Source: Hyphomicrobiales bacterium
GTDB lineage: Bacteria > Pseudomonadota > Alphaproteobacteria > Rhizobiales > Phreatobacteraceae
Direction of reading: 5' to 3'
Length of the DNA stretch: 64,000 bases
Assembly: GCA_017304475.1 (NCBI GenBank)
Contig: JAFKKV010000023.1
Span: 1-64,000 of the forward strand
The number at the start of each line of letters is the position of its first letter. The stretch's first letter is position 1. This document shows positions 28,339 to 37,077 of the stretch, one piece after another. The position numbers and the translations under genes were made by a program. The notes below the pieces were generated by a model. It did no database searches, was not told where the DNA came from, and saw only the letters and a program-made list of their open reading frames with translations.

Positions 28339-29511
28339 TCAGGCCTCGGGCGGCAAGGCCTTCAGCTGCTTCGGCAGAGCCGCGAGATCGGCCTCCAGCT
28401 CGCCGAGGCGCGCCCGGTGGGCGGCCTCCGCTTCGGTGCGGTTGGTATAGTCGATGCCGGCCACGACGAACTTCTCGCCGCGCAGGAAGCCCGACTTCTT
28501 GGCCACCACGCCGTTGGCCTTCAACTCCTCCAGCGCCTTCTGGGCGGCGGTGATCTTGGCGTTGACGATGCGGTTCTGTTCGAGGGTCTGGCCGCGGTCG
28601 CGCAGCCGGGCCTCGCCGTCGATGCGGTCCTGCCGGGCCTTTATGCGCGCCTTGTAGTCGGCCTGGTCGAGCCATTCGGTGCGCTGGCAGACCACCAGCA
28701 GCGAGGCGGTGGTATTGGCCGCCCAGCCGAGACCGAAGGCCCCCAGCACGGCTTCCGGCTCGCGCCGGTTGCCCTGGCGCAGAACCTTCTGGTGCTCGTG
28801 ATAGGTCAGGCTCTTGTCGAGCGGCACCACCAGCTTGATCTCCCACTGGTCCTCGTTGAGGGAGGCGATCAACTGGTCGAGCTTGGCGGTGATGTCGGGC
28901 ACATCAACCGTCACGGCACCGAGGCTCCACTCCTTGTCGCCTTCGGTCTTGGTCCAGGACGGGAACAGATCGACGGTGAACTGTTTTGTGGCGATCCACG
29001 GAATCATGGTTGCGGTCTCGGCGCTGGTCTGGGGGCTGGACACTGGAAGGGGAGCGGAGGGGGCGGAAGCCGGTTCCGGTGCGGCGACCGGAAGATGAGG
29101 CTCGGCAGGCATGGAGGGGGGGGCGGAGAACGGGTCGGCCGGGCCAGGATCGGGCTCGACCGGATCATCGGGGCTCGGCGGCTCGGGATCCGGGACAGGT
29201 TCGCCAGGGTCTTGAGCCCTCGATTCCGGCGCCTTGTCCGCGGGGATAGCCGAGGTCTGCAAGACCGGCGCCTCCTGAACTTTCGGGTGCTCGACTTTCA
29301 GCTCGGGGGCTTGCGCCTCAGCGGTTTGCACGCCCGCGACCGTCGGCTCCGGCACGATCGGCGCCGCCAGAAGCGCGCTCAGCTCGTTCAGAACCACCAG
29401 GTCCTTGTCGTCCAGCGCGTCAGCGCGGCCGGCGTTCCCTTGCGCCGCCTGCGGCCGCGAGCCCTTCGAGGTACCGGTTCCAGATGACGGCGTGGTCGCG
29501 TCCGAGCTCAT
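28339..29511 (-). CDS. Unrecognised Pro-rich and coiled-coil protein
   Basis: 390 residues with no family I recognise. Residues 1-60 are Ser/Thr/Ala-rich; about 60-165 are Pro/Glu/Ala/Asp-rich linker; about 165-270 look folded (FTVDLFPSWTKTEGDKEW, LGAVTVDVPDI, WEIKLVVPL); about 285-390 are charged helices likely to form coiled coil, with an interruption around GEKFVVAGIDYTNRTE. No signal peptide or membrane segment. The ATG at 29511 overlaps the DUF971 gene by 92 bp and has no good ribosome site; GTG at 29397, just after the DUF971 stop with AAGGA in front, is a serious alternative start. The pair is probably an operon. Confidence 0.6.
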   Translation of the reverse strand: MSSDATTPSSGTGTSKGSRPQAAQGNAGRADALDDKDLVVLNELSALLAAPIVPEPTVAGVQTAEAQAPELKVEHPKVQEAPVLQTSAIPADKAPESRAQDPGEPVPDPEPPSPDDPVEPDPGPADPFSAPPSMPAEPHLPVAAPEPASAPSAPLPVSSPQTSAETATMIPWIATKQFTVDLFPSWTKTEGDKEWSLGAVTVDVPDITAKLDQLIASLNEDQWEIKLVVPLDKSLTYHEHQKVLRQGNRREPEAVLGAFGLGWAANTTASLLVVCQRTEWLDQADYKARIKARQDRIDGEARLRDRGQTLEQNRIVNAKITAAQKALEELKANGVVAKKSGFLRGEKFVVAGIDYTNRTEAEAAHRARLGELEADLAALPKQLKALPPEA

Positions 29512-29824
29512 AAAGATAGTCCCATGAAAAGATCCCGGAGGAATGCAGATCGTCGAACGACAGCTTGACCGCATAGTGTCCGACGCGCTCGACGCCGATC
29601 AGCTGCACGTCCTTCTTGCCCGCGACGAATTTCCGCTCCGACGGAGAATGGCCTTGGACCTCCGCGGAAGGGCTCTCGACGCGCAGATATTCCGCATCCA
29701 GGGCGAAAATGTGCCCGTCGTCGAAGCTCACGGTCAGCCGGCGCTTGTCGGCGGACAGCTTCAGCTCGACCGGCCAGGCATGGCCTCGGCCCGTCGCGCT
29801 CTCAACGGCGCTGACTTCGGCCAT
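29420..29824 (-). CDS. DUF971 domain protein
   Basis: 134-residue protein of the DUF971 family, the fold also found as the N-terminal domain of gamma-butyrobetaine hydroxylase. Segments ELKLSADKRRLTVSFDDG, RVESPSAEVQGH and GHYAVKLSFDDLHSSGIFSW with YLYELG are the standard family core. I chose ATG at 29824 (MAEVSAVES); the frame continues 23 codons further but those read as non-coding. It is divergent from moaA and often occurs near Fe-S or Mo-cofactor genes, which agrees with this context, though its biochemical role is unknown. Confidence 0.85.
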   Translation of the reverse strand: MAEVSAVESATGRGHAWPVELKLSADKRRLTVSFDDGHIFALDAEYLRVESPSAEVQGHSPSERKFVAGKKDVQLIGVERVGHYAVKLSFDDLHSSGIFSWDYLYELGRDHAVIWNRYLEGLAAAGGARERRPR

Positions 29825-29983
29825 CGCGGCATCTCCCCGATTCCCGTTATTGCCTCTGCCTGGACAGGTAGACGTTTCGTCGGCGATCTTCAACGGCGAC
29901 GGGCGTGACGAAGCCGCAAAGGTCGCCTAAATATAAGGAGAAACCGGCTGGCGCATCGTTGAGCGCGGGCCGAGGGGTAAGCC

Positions 29984-31009
29984 ATGCTCGACCATGCCGC
30001 ATCCGTCAGGCCTCAACCGATGATCGACCCGTTCGGGCGCGGTATCGACTATCTGCGCGTCTCGGTGACCGACCGCTGCGATTTTCGCTGCGTCTATTGC
30101 ATGGCCGAGAACATGACCTTCCTGCCGAAGAAGGACCTGCTGACGCTCGAAGAACTCGACCGGCTGTGCTCCGCCTTCATCGACAAGGGGGTGCGCAAGC
30201 TGCGCCTGACCGGCGGCGAGCCGCTGGTGCGCAAGGATGTCATGACCCTGTTCCGCTCGCTGTCGCGCCATCTGGACGCCGGCGCGCTGGACGAATTGAC
30301 CGTGACGACCAACGGATCGCAGCTCGCCAAATATGCAAGCGAGCTCGCAGCGCTCGGCGTCAGGCGCATCAATGTCTCGCTCGACACCTTGAATCCCGCG
30401 CTGTTCCGCACGATCACCCGCTGGGGCGACCTCGGCGACGTGCTCGGCGGCATCGACGCGGCGCTCGCCGCCGGCATCCACGTCAAGATCAACACCGTGG
30501 CGCTGAAAGGCGTCAACGAGGCGGAGATCGAGGAGCTGATCGCCTGGGCCCATGGCAAGGGCATGGACATATCGTTCATCGAGGTCATGCCGCTCGGCGA
30601 TATCGAGCCCTCGCGCCTCGACCAGTACCTGCCGCTTTCCGTGGTGCGGGCCCGCCTGATGGACCGCTGGACGCTCACCGAGAGCGACCATCGCACCGGC
30701 GGCCCGGCCCGTTATGTCACGGTGAACGAAACCGGCGGGCGCATCGGCTTCATCACCCCGATGACCCATAATTTCTGCGAGAGCTGCAATCGCGTGCGGA
30801 TCACCTGCACCGGCACGCTGTTCATGTGCCTCGGCCAGGAAGATGCGGCCGACCTGCGCGCGCCGCTGCGCGCATCCGAAGCCAACGACCTCCTCTATGC
30901 GGCGATCGACCGCGCCATCGCGCGCAAGCCCAAGGGCCACGACTTCGTCATCGACCGGCGCACCAAGCGCCCCTCGGTCACCCGCCACATGAGCATGACC
31001 GGCGGCTGA
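29984..31009 (+). CDS. moaA: GTP 3',8-cyclase MoaA
   Basis: 341-residue radical-SAM enzyme for the first step of molybdenum-cofactor synthesis. The radical-SAM cluster motif is CDFRCVYC (residues about 32-39), the SAM-binding LTGGEP follows, and the second cluster site is CESCNRVRITCTGTLFMC. The C-terminus ends in GG, needed to shape the active site. GAGGGG precedes the ATG. No other moa or moe genes are in the window. Confidence 0.96.
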   Translation: MLDHAASVRPQPMIDPFGRGIDYLRVSVTDRCDFRCVYCMAENMTFLPKKDLLTLEELDRLCSAFIDKGVRKLRLTGGEPLVRKDVMTLFRSLSRHLDAGALDELTVTTNGSQLAKYASELAALGVRRINVSLDTLNPALFRTITRWGDLGDVLGGIDAALAAGIHVKINTVALKGVNEAEIEELIAWAHGKGMDISFIEVMPLGDIEPSRLDQYLPLSVVRARLMDRWTLTESDHRTGGPARYVTVNETGGRIGFITPMTHNFCESCNRVRITCTGTLFMCLGQEDAADLRAPLRASEANDLLYAAIDRAIARKPKGHDFVIDRRTKRPSVTRHMSMTGG

Positions 31010-31262
31010 GCGCGGCCGTTACATAACAGTGACCCGCGCTGGAGCCACGCAACCGTTTGCATGTGGAAATGACGGGCAGGCTTGCGCCGTTCGTCGGATT
31101 TGGCCCCGTTTTGGCCGCATTTTGACGGCGTATGGCCCTATCAAGACGCTGATGGTCTTTTGCCCCTGCGCGTATGTTTCGCGGGGCGGACCGGCGTTCC
31201 GCATTCAAAAATGAACCCGGCCGGGGCAAGGACGCTCGTGGCCTCAGGGTGAGGCGACCGTG

Positions 31263-31844
31263 ATGACCCAATCATCCCCGTCGCGGCCCGATCCTGCCGC
31301 CGTGCAGGATGAGCTGCGGCGCCTTCTGCAATCCTCCTTCATTCCTGAGGGATCGCTGCTGGCGAAAGTCCTGACCTATGTGGTCGAGCGGACGCTGGCC
31401 GGTGACGATCGCTCGATCAAGGCCTATACGATCGCGGTCGAAGCGCTCGGGCGCCCGGCCAATTTCGAGCCGGACCGCGATTCGACCGTCAGGGTCGCCG
31501 CCATGCGGCTGCGGGGCGCGCTCGACCTCTATTACAGCGGCCCCGGCGCCAATGCCTCGACACGGATCAAGATGGTGCCGGGATCGTACCGGCCGATTTT
31601 CGAGACGGTGCCTGTCGAGGCGGCCCCAGCCGGTCCTTCGGCGCTGTTCCAGCTGGCGCGCAACCTGGTCTCGACCCGGGCCCTGCTGGTGGTGCTGACC
31701 GTCATGATGGCGGTCAACTTCGCCATGACCATCTCGTTGATGCAGATGCAGGCCCAGGCCAAGGACGACCAGCAGGACAAAGCCGCCGTCTACGAGCTGA
31801 TCCAGAACGATATCCAGCGCAGCTTCGGCCAGGTCCAGAACTAG
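31263..31844 (+). CDS. Membrane protein with cyclase-associated N-terminal domain
   Basis: 193 residues. Residues 15-120 resemble the N-terminal DNA-binding-like domain that precedes TPR or adenylate-cyclase modules in many alphaproteobacterial proteins: LLAKVLTYVVERTLAGDD, IKAYTIAVEALGR, FEPDRDSTVRVAAMRLRGAL and a final basic strand RIKMVPGSYRPIF. Here it stands alone, followed by one membrane segment (LLVVLTVMMAVNFAMTISLM, about 140-160) and a short charged tail. Start ATG 31263; GTG three bases earlier is possible. Function unknown; a membrane-tethered regulator is conceivable. Confidence 0.65.
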   Translation: MTQSSPSRPDPAAVQDELRRLLQSSFIPEGSLLAKVLTYVVERTLAGDDRSIKAYTIAVEALGRPANFEPDRDSTVRVAAMRLRGALDLYYSGPGANASTRIKMVPGSYRPIFETVPVEAAPAGPSALFQLARNLVSTRALLVVLTVMMAVNFAMTISLMQMQAQAKDDQQDKAAVYELIQNDIQRSFGQVQN

Positions 31845-31985
31845 GATCGGCTCCGACCCGGATTTTCGCATTGCCTTGTCGGAGTGCTCTTCATCCGACG
31901 GGCGGCAGACCTTCGCAACCGGCGCTCGACGCCGGCGGCGCATGCGGGTTAGCTGGACAATGGGAAGAAACGACCGGAGCACACA

Positions 31986-33116
31986 GTGCCCACCTATGAT
32001 GTGATCGTTGCCGGCGTCGGCGCCATGGGCTCCGCCGCGTGCTGGCAGCTCGCCCGCCGCGGCCAGCGCGTGCTCGGGCTGGAGCGCTTCGACATCCCCA
32101 ATGCCATGGGTTCGTCGCACGGCGTCAACCGCATCATCCGGCTGGCCTATTTCGAACACCCCTCCTATGTGCCGCTGTTGCGGCGCGCCTATCAGCTCTG
32201 GCGCGAGACCGAACAGCTGTTCGGCGAGCAATTGCTGCATGTCACCGGCGGCCTCGACGTCGGCGCGCCCGACGGGCGCCTGGTCAGCGGCTCGCTCGCC
32301 GCCTGCCGCGAACATGATCTCGACCATGAGGTGATCGAGGCCCGCGACCTGATGCGCCGTTTCCCGGCCTATCGGGTGCCCTCGGACTATGTCGCCAACT
32401 ACCAGGCGGATGCGGGCTTCGTCATGAGCGAGCGCGCCCTGATCGCCCAGGCCACCATGGCGATCGCGGCGGGCGCCGAGATCCGGGCCCGCGAGCCGAT
32501 CACGGGCTGGGAGCCGACATCCGGTGGCGGTGTCCGAGTGACGACGCCGAAAGGCGTCTACGAGGCCGGCCGGCTGATCCTGTCGACGGGCGCCTGGATC
32601 GGCGACCACGCAGCGGCGCTGGCCAGCCTCTCCGTGCCCGAACGGCAGGTGCTCGGCTGGTTCCAGCCGCGCCAGCCCGAGCATTTCAAGCTCGGCGCCT
32701 TTCCCGTCTCGATCGTCCAGACGGCGGAAACCAATTGCTATCAGTTCCCGGTCTTCGGCGTGCCCGGCTTCAAGATCGGCATCTTCCATCACCGCCGGCA
32801 GAGCGGCCATGCCGACAGCCTGTCGCGCGAGCCGGATGCCGAGGACGAAGCGGCGCTGCGCGCCGTCGTCCGCGAGGTCTTCCCCGGCGCCGACGGCACG
32901 ACGCTCGCCTTGCGGGCCTGCATGTTCACCAATACGCCGGACGAGCATTTCATCGTCGATCTCCTGCCGGGGCACCCGCAGGTGGTGGTGGCCTCGCCCT
33001 GCTCCGGCCACGGCTTCAAATTCGCCAGCGTCATGGGCGAAATCCTGGCCGATCTCGCGACCGGCGGCAGTACCCGCCACGACCTCTCGCTGTTTCGCCT
33101 GGGCCGCTTCACATGA
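31986..33116 (+). CDS. solA: SolA-like monomeric sarcosine / N-methyltryptophan oxidase
   Basis: 376-residue FAD amine oxidase. The Rossmann motif is GVGAMGSAACWQLARRG, followed by the family motif GSSHGVNRIIRLAY. The Cys that attaches FAD covalently in this family is in RACMFTNTPDEHFIVD near residue 308, and the C-terminal CSGHGFKFA closes the flavin site. Start is GTG at 31986. The oxidase stop overlaps the start of an EamA exporter, so the two form an operon. Which N-methyl amino acid is used is not decidable. Confidence 0.9.
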   Translation: MPTYDVIVAGVGAMGSAACWQLARRGQRVLGLERFDIPNAMGSSHGVNRIIRLAYFEHPSYVPLLRRAYQLWRETEQLFGEQLLHVTGGLDVGAPDGRLVSGSLAACREHDLDHEVIEARDLMRRFPAYRVPSDYVANYQADAGFVMSERALIAQATMAIAAGAEIRAREPITGWEPTSGGGVRVTTPKGVYEAGRLILSTGAWIGDHAAALASLSVPERQVLGWFQPRQPEHFKLGAFPVSIVQTAETNCYQFPVFGVPGFKIGIFHHRRQSGHADSLSREPDAEDEAALRAVVREVFPGADGTTLALRACMFTNTPDEHFIVDLLPGHPQVVVASPCSGHGFKFASVMGEILADLATGGSTRHDLSLFRLGRFT

Positions 33117-34054
33117 CGCCGCTGACGCTCGCCGCCGCAACGCCCGACGCCAACCGGCGTGGCATCATCGCGATGCTCGGCGCCATGGCCTTCTTCGTCA
33201 CCAACGACACGCTGGTGAAGATCGTCGCGGCCGACCTGCCCTCCGGCCAGCTGATCGCCATCCGCGGCGTGTTCGCGACCACCCTCGTGCTGGCCTGGAT
33301 CGCCGCGGCGGGCCACCTTTCGGCCGTCGGCCGGATCCTGTCGCCGCTTGTGCTCGGCCGGGCGGCGAGCGAGGCGACCGTCGCCTTCCTGTTCATCACC
33401 GCGCTGAAGAGCATGCCGATCGGCGACATCACGGCGATCTCGCTGATCACGCCGCTCGTCATCACCGCCCTGTCTGTGCCTTTGCTCGGCGAGACGGTCG
33501 GCTGGCGGCGCGGCCTGGCCGTCGTCGCCGGTTTCATCGGCATGCTGTTCGTCGTCAGGCCGACCGGTGCCGGCTTCACCGCCGGCTTCGCCACGGCCTT
33601 GGCGCTCACCAGCGTCCTGTTCTGCGCATTGCGCGATCTGGTCACCCGCTTCATCGACCCGACCATTCCCACCCTGATCATCACGCTGTCGACCTGCATC
33701 GCGGTCGGCCTGTTCGGCGCGGCGATCGTGCCGTTCCAGGGCTGGGTCACCCCGAGCTGGCAGCATGTCGGCCTGCTCGGCGCGGCCTCCGTCGTCCTGG
33801 TCATCGGCAATTTCTGCATGATCCAGGCGTTCCGCGGCGTCGAGGTCTCACTGGTCTCGCCGTTCCGCTACAGCGTGATGATCTGGGCGCTCTTGTCGGG
33901 CATCGTCGTGTTCGGCGACTGGCCGAGCTGGGCGAGCTGGACCGGCATGGCGATCATCATCGCCTCGGGCCTCTATACGCTGCACCGCGAAACCATCCGT
34001 CTCAGCCGGCCGATCAGCGCCGCCGAAGCCACCGTGCGCACGCCGCCGTCCTGA
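33113..34054 (+). CDS. EamA/DMT family transporter
   Basis: 313-residue membrane protein with ten hydrophobic segments in two EamA repeats; typical pieces are FVTNDTLVKIVAADLP, ALKSMPIGDITAISLITPL and GEVGWRRG-like loop GETVGWRRGLAV. Coupled to the oxidase gene by ATGA, so it could export a product of that reaction or import its substrate. The longer open frame upstream lies inside solA. Confidence 0.88.
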   Translation: MTPLTLAAATPDANRRGIIAMLGAMAFFVTNDTLVKIVAADLPSGQLIAIRGVFATTLVLAWIAAAGHLSAVGRILSPLVLGRAASEATVAFLFITALKSMPIGDITAISLITPLVITALSVPLLGETVGWRRGLAVVAGFIGMLFVVRPTGAGFTAGFATALALTSVLFCALRDLVTRFIDPTIPTLIITLSTCIAVGLFGAAIVPFQGWVTPSWQHVGLLGAASVVLVIGNFCMIQAFRGVEVSLVSPFRYSVMIWALLSGIVVFGDWPSWASWTGMAIIIASGLYTLHRETIRLSRPISAAEATVRTPPS

Positions 34055-34085
34055 CCCGGCCGCGTGCCTCGGCCCCGGGGGCGCG

Positions 34086-35288
34086 TCAGGCCGGCCTTAC
34101 CGGCCGCTTCGGGCCCTTGGCCATCATCAGCACCAGCGTGCCGACCAGCGCCGAAAGCAGCGAGCCCATCAGGACGCCGATCTTGACCTCGCTTTGCAGG
34201 AGCTCGGATGTCGGGAAGGCCAGAAGCCCGATGAACAGGCTCATGGTGAAACCGATGCCGCAGAGCAGCGACACGCCATAGACCTGCGGCCACGAGGCAT
34301 TTTCCGGGCAATCCGCCCAATCGAGCTTCACTGCGATCCAGGTGGTCAGGAAGACCCCGATCTGCTTGCCCAGGAACAGGCCGGCCGCGATGCCGAGCGG
34401 CACCGGTGCAAGCAGGGCGGCGACATTGATGCCGGACAGCGACACCCCGGCATTGGCGAAGCCGAAGATCGGCACGATCAGATAGGCGACCCACGGGTGC
34501 AGCGCGTGTTCCAGCACATGAAGCGGCGAATGCGGGTCATCCGGCCGGCCCGGCGACGTGCGCAACGGAATGGTCAGCGCCAGCGCCACGCCGGCAAGCG
34601 TCGCATGGACGCCGGACTTCAACACGAAGAACCAGAGCGCGGCGCCGAGAATGAGATAGACCGGCAGCCTTTCAACCCCCATCCGGTTCAGCACCGCGAG
34701 CCCGGCCAGGGTCGCGAGCCCGGCAGCGAGCCAGACCAGCGAGAGGTCGCTGGTATAGAAGGCGGCAATGATGGCGATCGCACCGAGGTCATCGATGATC
34801 GCCAGTGCGGTGAGGAAGATCTTCAGCGACACCGGCACGCGCGGCCCGAGCAGCGCGAGCACGCCGAGGGCGAAGGCGATGTCGGTGGCGGTCGGGATGG
34901 CCCAGCCGCGCAACGTCTCCGGCGTCCCGGCGTTCAGCACGACATAGATGAGCGCGGGCGCAACCATGCCGCCGGCCGCGGCGATGCCGGGCAGGACGCG
35001 CCGCGGCCAGGTCGACAGCTGGCCGTCGACGAATTCGCGCTTGATCTCCAGTCCGACGAGCAGAAAGAACAGCGCCATCAGCGCGTCATTGATCCAATGC
35101 AGCACGCTGAGCGGGCCGAGATAGACCTTCAGGACGGCAAAATAGCCGGGCGCCAGCGGCGAATTCGCCAGAACCATGGCGATCGCCGCGGCGGCCATCA
35201 GGATGATGCCGCCGCTGGCCTCGCTGGCCAGGAAGGCACGCAGGGCGGAGATCGAACGGCGCGACGAGGTCTCTGGTGGCTGCATCAT
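34086..35288 (-). CDS. nhaA: Na+/H+ antiporter NhaA
   Basis: 400-residue antiporter. The key motif with two adjacent aspartates is present (ALAIIDDLGAIAII), as are FFLLVGLEIKREF near the N-terminus, WAIPTATDIAFALGVLALLG and the C-terminal GIGFTMSLFIGLLAF. I chose ATG at 35288, six bases after AGGA; the frame starts further upstream without a site. NhaA exports Na+ (Li+) in exchange for protons at alkaline pH. Confidence 0.94.
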   Translation of the reverse strand: MMQPPETSSRRSISALRAFLASEASGGIILMAAAAIAMVLANSPLAPGYFAVLKVYLGPLSVLHWINDALMALFFLLVGLEIKREFVDGQLSTWPRRVLPGIAAAGGMVAPALIYVVLNAGTPETLRGWAIPTATDIAFALGVLALLGPRVPVSLKIFLTALAIIDDLGAIAIIAAFYTSDLSLVWLAAGLATLAGLAVLNRMGVERLPVYLILGAALWFFVLKSGVHATLAGVALALTIPLRTSPGRPDDPHSPLHVLEHALHPWVAYLIVPIFGFANAGVSLSGINVAALLAPVPLGIAAGLFLGKQIGVFLTTWIAVKLDWADCPENASWPQVYGVSLLCGIGFTMSLFIGLLAFPTSELLQSEVKIGVLMGSLLSALVGTLVLMMAKGPKRPVRPA

Positions 35289-35371
35289 GCCTATTCCTAC
35301 CCATTCCCGCCGAATTCGGCCACCCGCCTCGCCGTCGCATCTCGCCATGGCCGGGGCACGGCGCGTTCCGC

Positions 35372-35821
35372 CTAGTCGGCCATGGCCTGGCGGATCGCGG
35401 CCGCGGAGGCGCGCAATTCGTCGACGCTCGCCAGCGGTGCGTCGCGGTAGGTCACCTCGCTCTGCACGATGTAGCGCCGCGAGGTGATGTCGTCGCCCTC
35501 GACCATGGGCACGATATGGGCATGGGCGTGGGCGATATCGCCGCCGGTGAACAGGAACGCCACCCGCTCGACGCCGTGAATGCGCTTGAGCGCCACGGCC
35601 AGCCGCTGGCCGAGCTGAACGATCTCGCCGGCAAGAGCCGGCGGCAGGTCGTCGAAATAGGGATAGTGCCGGCGCGGGATGATCTGGATGTGGCCGGTGC
35701 GAATCGGTCCGCGGTCGAGGAACGCAACCAGGTGGTCGTCTTCATGGACGCGGTGGGCCGGGATCTCGCCTGCGGCGATGGCACAGAACGGACAGGCCCG
35801 AGGGGAGAGCGGGTGTTTCAT
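35372..35821 (-). CDS. HIT family hydrolase
   Basis: 149-residue histidine-triad protein. The zinc-type CPFCAI starts the domain, RTGHIQIIPRRHYPYFDDL follows, and the catalytic triad is HAHAHIVPM. HIT proteins split nucleoside phosphoramidates or dinucleotides. I chose ATG at 35821 to begin just before PLSPRACPFC; ATG at 35836 would add five residues. It lies 83 bp upstream of nhaA on the same strand, in tandem. Confidence 0.87.
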   Translation of the reverse strand: MKHPLSPRACPFCAIAAGEIPAHRVHEDDHLVAFLDRGPIRTGHIQIIPRRHYPYFDDLPPALAGEIVQLGQRLAVALKRIHGVERVAFLFTGGDIAHAHAHIVPMVEGDDITSRRYIVQSEVTYRDAPLASVDELRASAAAIRQAMAD

Positions 35822-36507
35822 GAACGGAGCTCGCATGGCAACAGGACAGTGCGACCCAACGAAGAAACCCGGCCGTCGGCCGGGAGGCAGGGCGATGCTC
35901 ACACGTGACGACGCGCGCTCAGCCCCTCCGGCCAGTCTGGTGACGGCGCGGGCAACGCATTCGTGCGGCGAGATGGGCGGCGGTCATGATGGCGATCCGG
36001 TTCGCCGCGAATCTAGACGCCCGGCGCATGCCGGTGCAAGGCGGGATCGGTCCGCACGATCCACAGCGGCGCGACCATGGGACGCGCCGGCCTTCTGCGA
36101 CTTCCGTCGTAAGTCGTTCTCCGCATGCAGCGTTGACGTTCCAAGGCTTTTTCCGAAATTTCGCAGCCATACGGACCATAACAAGGTCCAAATCCGGTGA
36201 AACAGCCCTGCAACAATCTATTGTGCGGATTGCAACCGTGGCATAGACAAACCGCGACGTTTCGGCGTCGCAAGACTGGGTACCTGCAAAAAACAACGCA
36301 GGGTCCGACAGACGGGAAGGATTTCGGGGATGGGCTGTCGCAGGTGATGCCGTGGCGCGCTGAGGTGCAGCCGGGCTCCCCCGTCACAGACATTCCCAAG
36401 GTTCCGCGTGCTCCAATGGTTGCGGGGTGCGTCGGCGCAAGACGGCGCAAGCTTGCGCCGGCTTCGTGCGGCCCGTTTCCTGAATGGTTCAAGGGAGACA
36501 GCCCCGC
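35822..36507. other. Gene-free 686-bp region between HIT gene and TRAP operon
   Basis: No open frame here has a family match, good start or codon pattern; those present on both strands overlap one another. Features I can see are an 18-bp perfect palindrome (36443-36460) near the TRAP genes and a relatively AT-rich part (about 36130-36300) that could hold promoters. A small RNA gene cannot be excluded. Confidence 0.45.
36443..36460. promoter_or_regulatory. 18-bp perfect palindrome upstream of TRAP genes
   Basis: CGGCGCAAG (36443-36451) is followed directly by CTTGCGCCG. An extra direct half-site CGGCGCAAG-like lies just before it (36433-36441). It is 47 bp before the dctQ-like start, an expected place for an operator; the regulator is unknown. 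Confidence 0.45.
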
Positions 36508-37047
36508 ATGAACGGACTTCTGGCCCTCAGCCGCGCCATCGACGCGGTGAACGAGAAGATCGGTCGGATCGCCGACTGGAGCGTTCTGCTCGCCTGTCTC
36601 ATCAGCGCCGGCAATGCTTCATTCCGTTATCTTTTCAGCCTGTCGTCGAACTCGCTGCTGGAGATCCAGTGGTACCTGTTCGGCGTGACGGTGCTGCTCG
36701 GCGCCTCCTATACGCTGAAGATGAACGAGCATGTCCGGGTCGACCTGGTCTATGGCTCGCTGACGGATCGCGGCCGGCTCTGGGTCGACACGATCGGCAT
36801 CATCCTGTTCCTGCTGCCGACCACCATCTTCCTGACCTGGCTGTCCTGGCCGTTCTTCATGATTTCCTATCGCCAGCACGAATGGTCGCAGAATGCCGGC
36901 GGCCTGCTGGTCTGGCCGATCAAGTTCGTGCTGCCGCTGGGCTTCGCGCTGCTGACGATCCAGGGCATTTCCGAGCTGATCAAGCGGGTCGGCGGCCTCA
37001 CCGGCGCCATCGCGATCGACACCAAATACGAAAAACCGCTGCAGTAA
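36508..37047 (+). CDS. TRAP transporter small permease (DctQ-like)
   Basis: 179-residue protein with four membrane segments, the DctQ pattern. The central part GASYTLKMNEHVRVDLVYG is the family's most conserved loop. AAGGGAGAC lies ten bases before ATG 36508. It partners the large permease 30 bp downstream; the receptors are probably the two TakP-like proteins at 39932-42297. Sodium-driven uptake of organic acids is the general function. Confidence 0.9.
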   Translation: MNGLLALSRAIDAVNEKIGRIADWSVLLACLISAGNASFRYLFSLSSNSLLEIQWYLFGVTVLLGASYTLKMNEHVRVDLVYGSLTDRGRLWVDTIGIILFLLPTTIFLTWLSWPFFMISYRQHEWSQNAGGLLVWPIKFVLPLGFALLTIQGISELIKRVGGLTGAIAIDTKYEKPLQ

Positions 37048-37077
37048 GCCGCGCGACGACCACTCAGGAGTAGAGCG

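Noticed and set aside
28163..28846. N-terminal extension of the TctC-like protein to 558 residues
   Set aside because: The extension crosses an intrinsic terminator (28280-28305) and antisense-like codons of another gene; the true protein begins with its signal peptide at 28162.
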